Assembly (NCBI GenBank): GCA_016210425.1
Contig: JACQUE010000124.1
Location: 1-5,591 of the forward strand
From: Chloroflexota bacterium
GTDB taxonomy: Bacteria; Chloroflexota; Dehalococcoidia; JACQUE01
Length of the DNA stretch: 5,591 nucleotides
Direction of reading: 5' to 3'
The notes below the pieces were generated by a model. That model saw only the letters and a list, made by a program, of their open reading frames with translations, did not search any database and was not told the origin of the DNA. The position numbers and the translations under genes are program-made. This document shows, in pieces, positions 5,386-5,591 of this stretch. Numbering within the stretch: position 1 is the stretch's first letter; each line of letters starts with the position of its first letter.

Positions 5386-5591
5386 ATGGCAAGCAGGACA
5401 GGAGTCGCGAACCTTCCCCTGCACTACGGCGCCGCTCCGCGTTGGCTCTTCGAGCGCATGACGCTGCTGGCGCGCCAGATCGCACTGGTGGTGGTCGAGG
5501 AGCAGGGACCGATGGCGCTGCTGGAGCGCCTGGCGGACCCCTTCTGGTTCCAGGCCTTCGGCTGCGTCCTGGGCTTCGACTGGCACTCCAG
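5386..5591 (+). CDS. DUF763 domain protein, N-terminal part, cut by window end
   Basis: The first 68 codons of a gene that continues past the window. The start reads MASRTGVANLPLHYGAAPRW and is followed by LFERMTLLARQIALVVVEE (21-39), LERLADPFWFQAFGC (46-60) and VLGFDWHS (61-68). The RTGVA.LPLH.G..P.WLF.RM opening and DPFWFQA.GC.LGFDWHS are characteristic of DUF763, a family found in archaea and some bacteria whose function I do not know to be established. Members are usually several hundred residues long, so only a small N-terminal part is here. ATG 5386 is preceded by AAAAGGG at 6 nt. No signal peptide is visible, so it is presumably cytosolic. It is divergent from the crotonase gene and shares a 130-bp intergenic region with it. 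Confidence 0.85.
   Translation, partial: MASRTGVANLPLHYGAAPRWLFERMTLLARQIALVVVEEQGPMALLERLADPFWFQAFGCVLGFDWHS

Noticed and set aside
5359..5586. Minus-strand open frame of 75 codons at the window end
   Set aside because: It is the shadow of the DUF763 coding sequence, whose protein motifs are clear on the plus strand.

Overview
The window is GC-rich (about 60 % by eye) and densely coded, with bacterial σ70-type promoters and Shine-Dalgarno sites. It looks like chromosomal DNA of a free-living bacterium. The combination of a RibBA fusion, a stand-alone EF-Tu-domain-II-like protein, a DUF763 protein and a PfkB kinase paired with a nucleotidyltransferase-like protein reminds me of Chloroflexota (Dehalococcoidia-like lineages). 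That placement is an impression from gene content, not a demonstrated assignment. I see no rRNA, tRNA, CRISPR array, insertion sequence or phage gene.

Layout. Positions 1-227 are a non-coding leader with a 20-bp imperfect direct repeat and a good promoter. Next comes a plus-strand riboflavin pair: ribBA (228-1448) and ribH (1445-1918), overlapping by GTGA. Facing it on the minus strand is a small gene for an 83-residue translation-factor-like β-barrel protein (1962-2213), with its own promoter and a strong ribosome binding site. Upstream of that, still on the minus strand, lies an apparent three-gene operon read from 5255 down to 2342: a PaaG-like crotonase-fold enzyme, then a 1-phosphofructokinase/LacC-type PfkB kinase, then a nucleotidyltransferase-fold protein of unknown function that overlaps the kinase by ATGA. 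A divergent plus-strand gene, the first 68 codons of a DUF763 protein, begins at 5386 and runs off the end.

How the genes work together. RibBA makes both precursors that feed lumazine synthesis (the pyrimidine branch from GTP and dihydroxybutanone phosphate from ribulose 5-phosphate), and RibH joins the processed products. RibD and riboflavin synthase are not in this window, and no FMN riboswitch is visible. The minus-strand operon has no textbook pathway. The tightly coupled kinase and nucleotidyltransferase-like protein suggest a shared small-molecule route. However, the second protein appears to lack two of the expected catalytic features, so it may be a repurposed or degenerate nucleotidyltransferase. 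This kinase/degenerate-transferase pair is the least explained part of the window. Nothing here clearly amounts to a new defence or mobile system.
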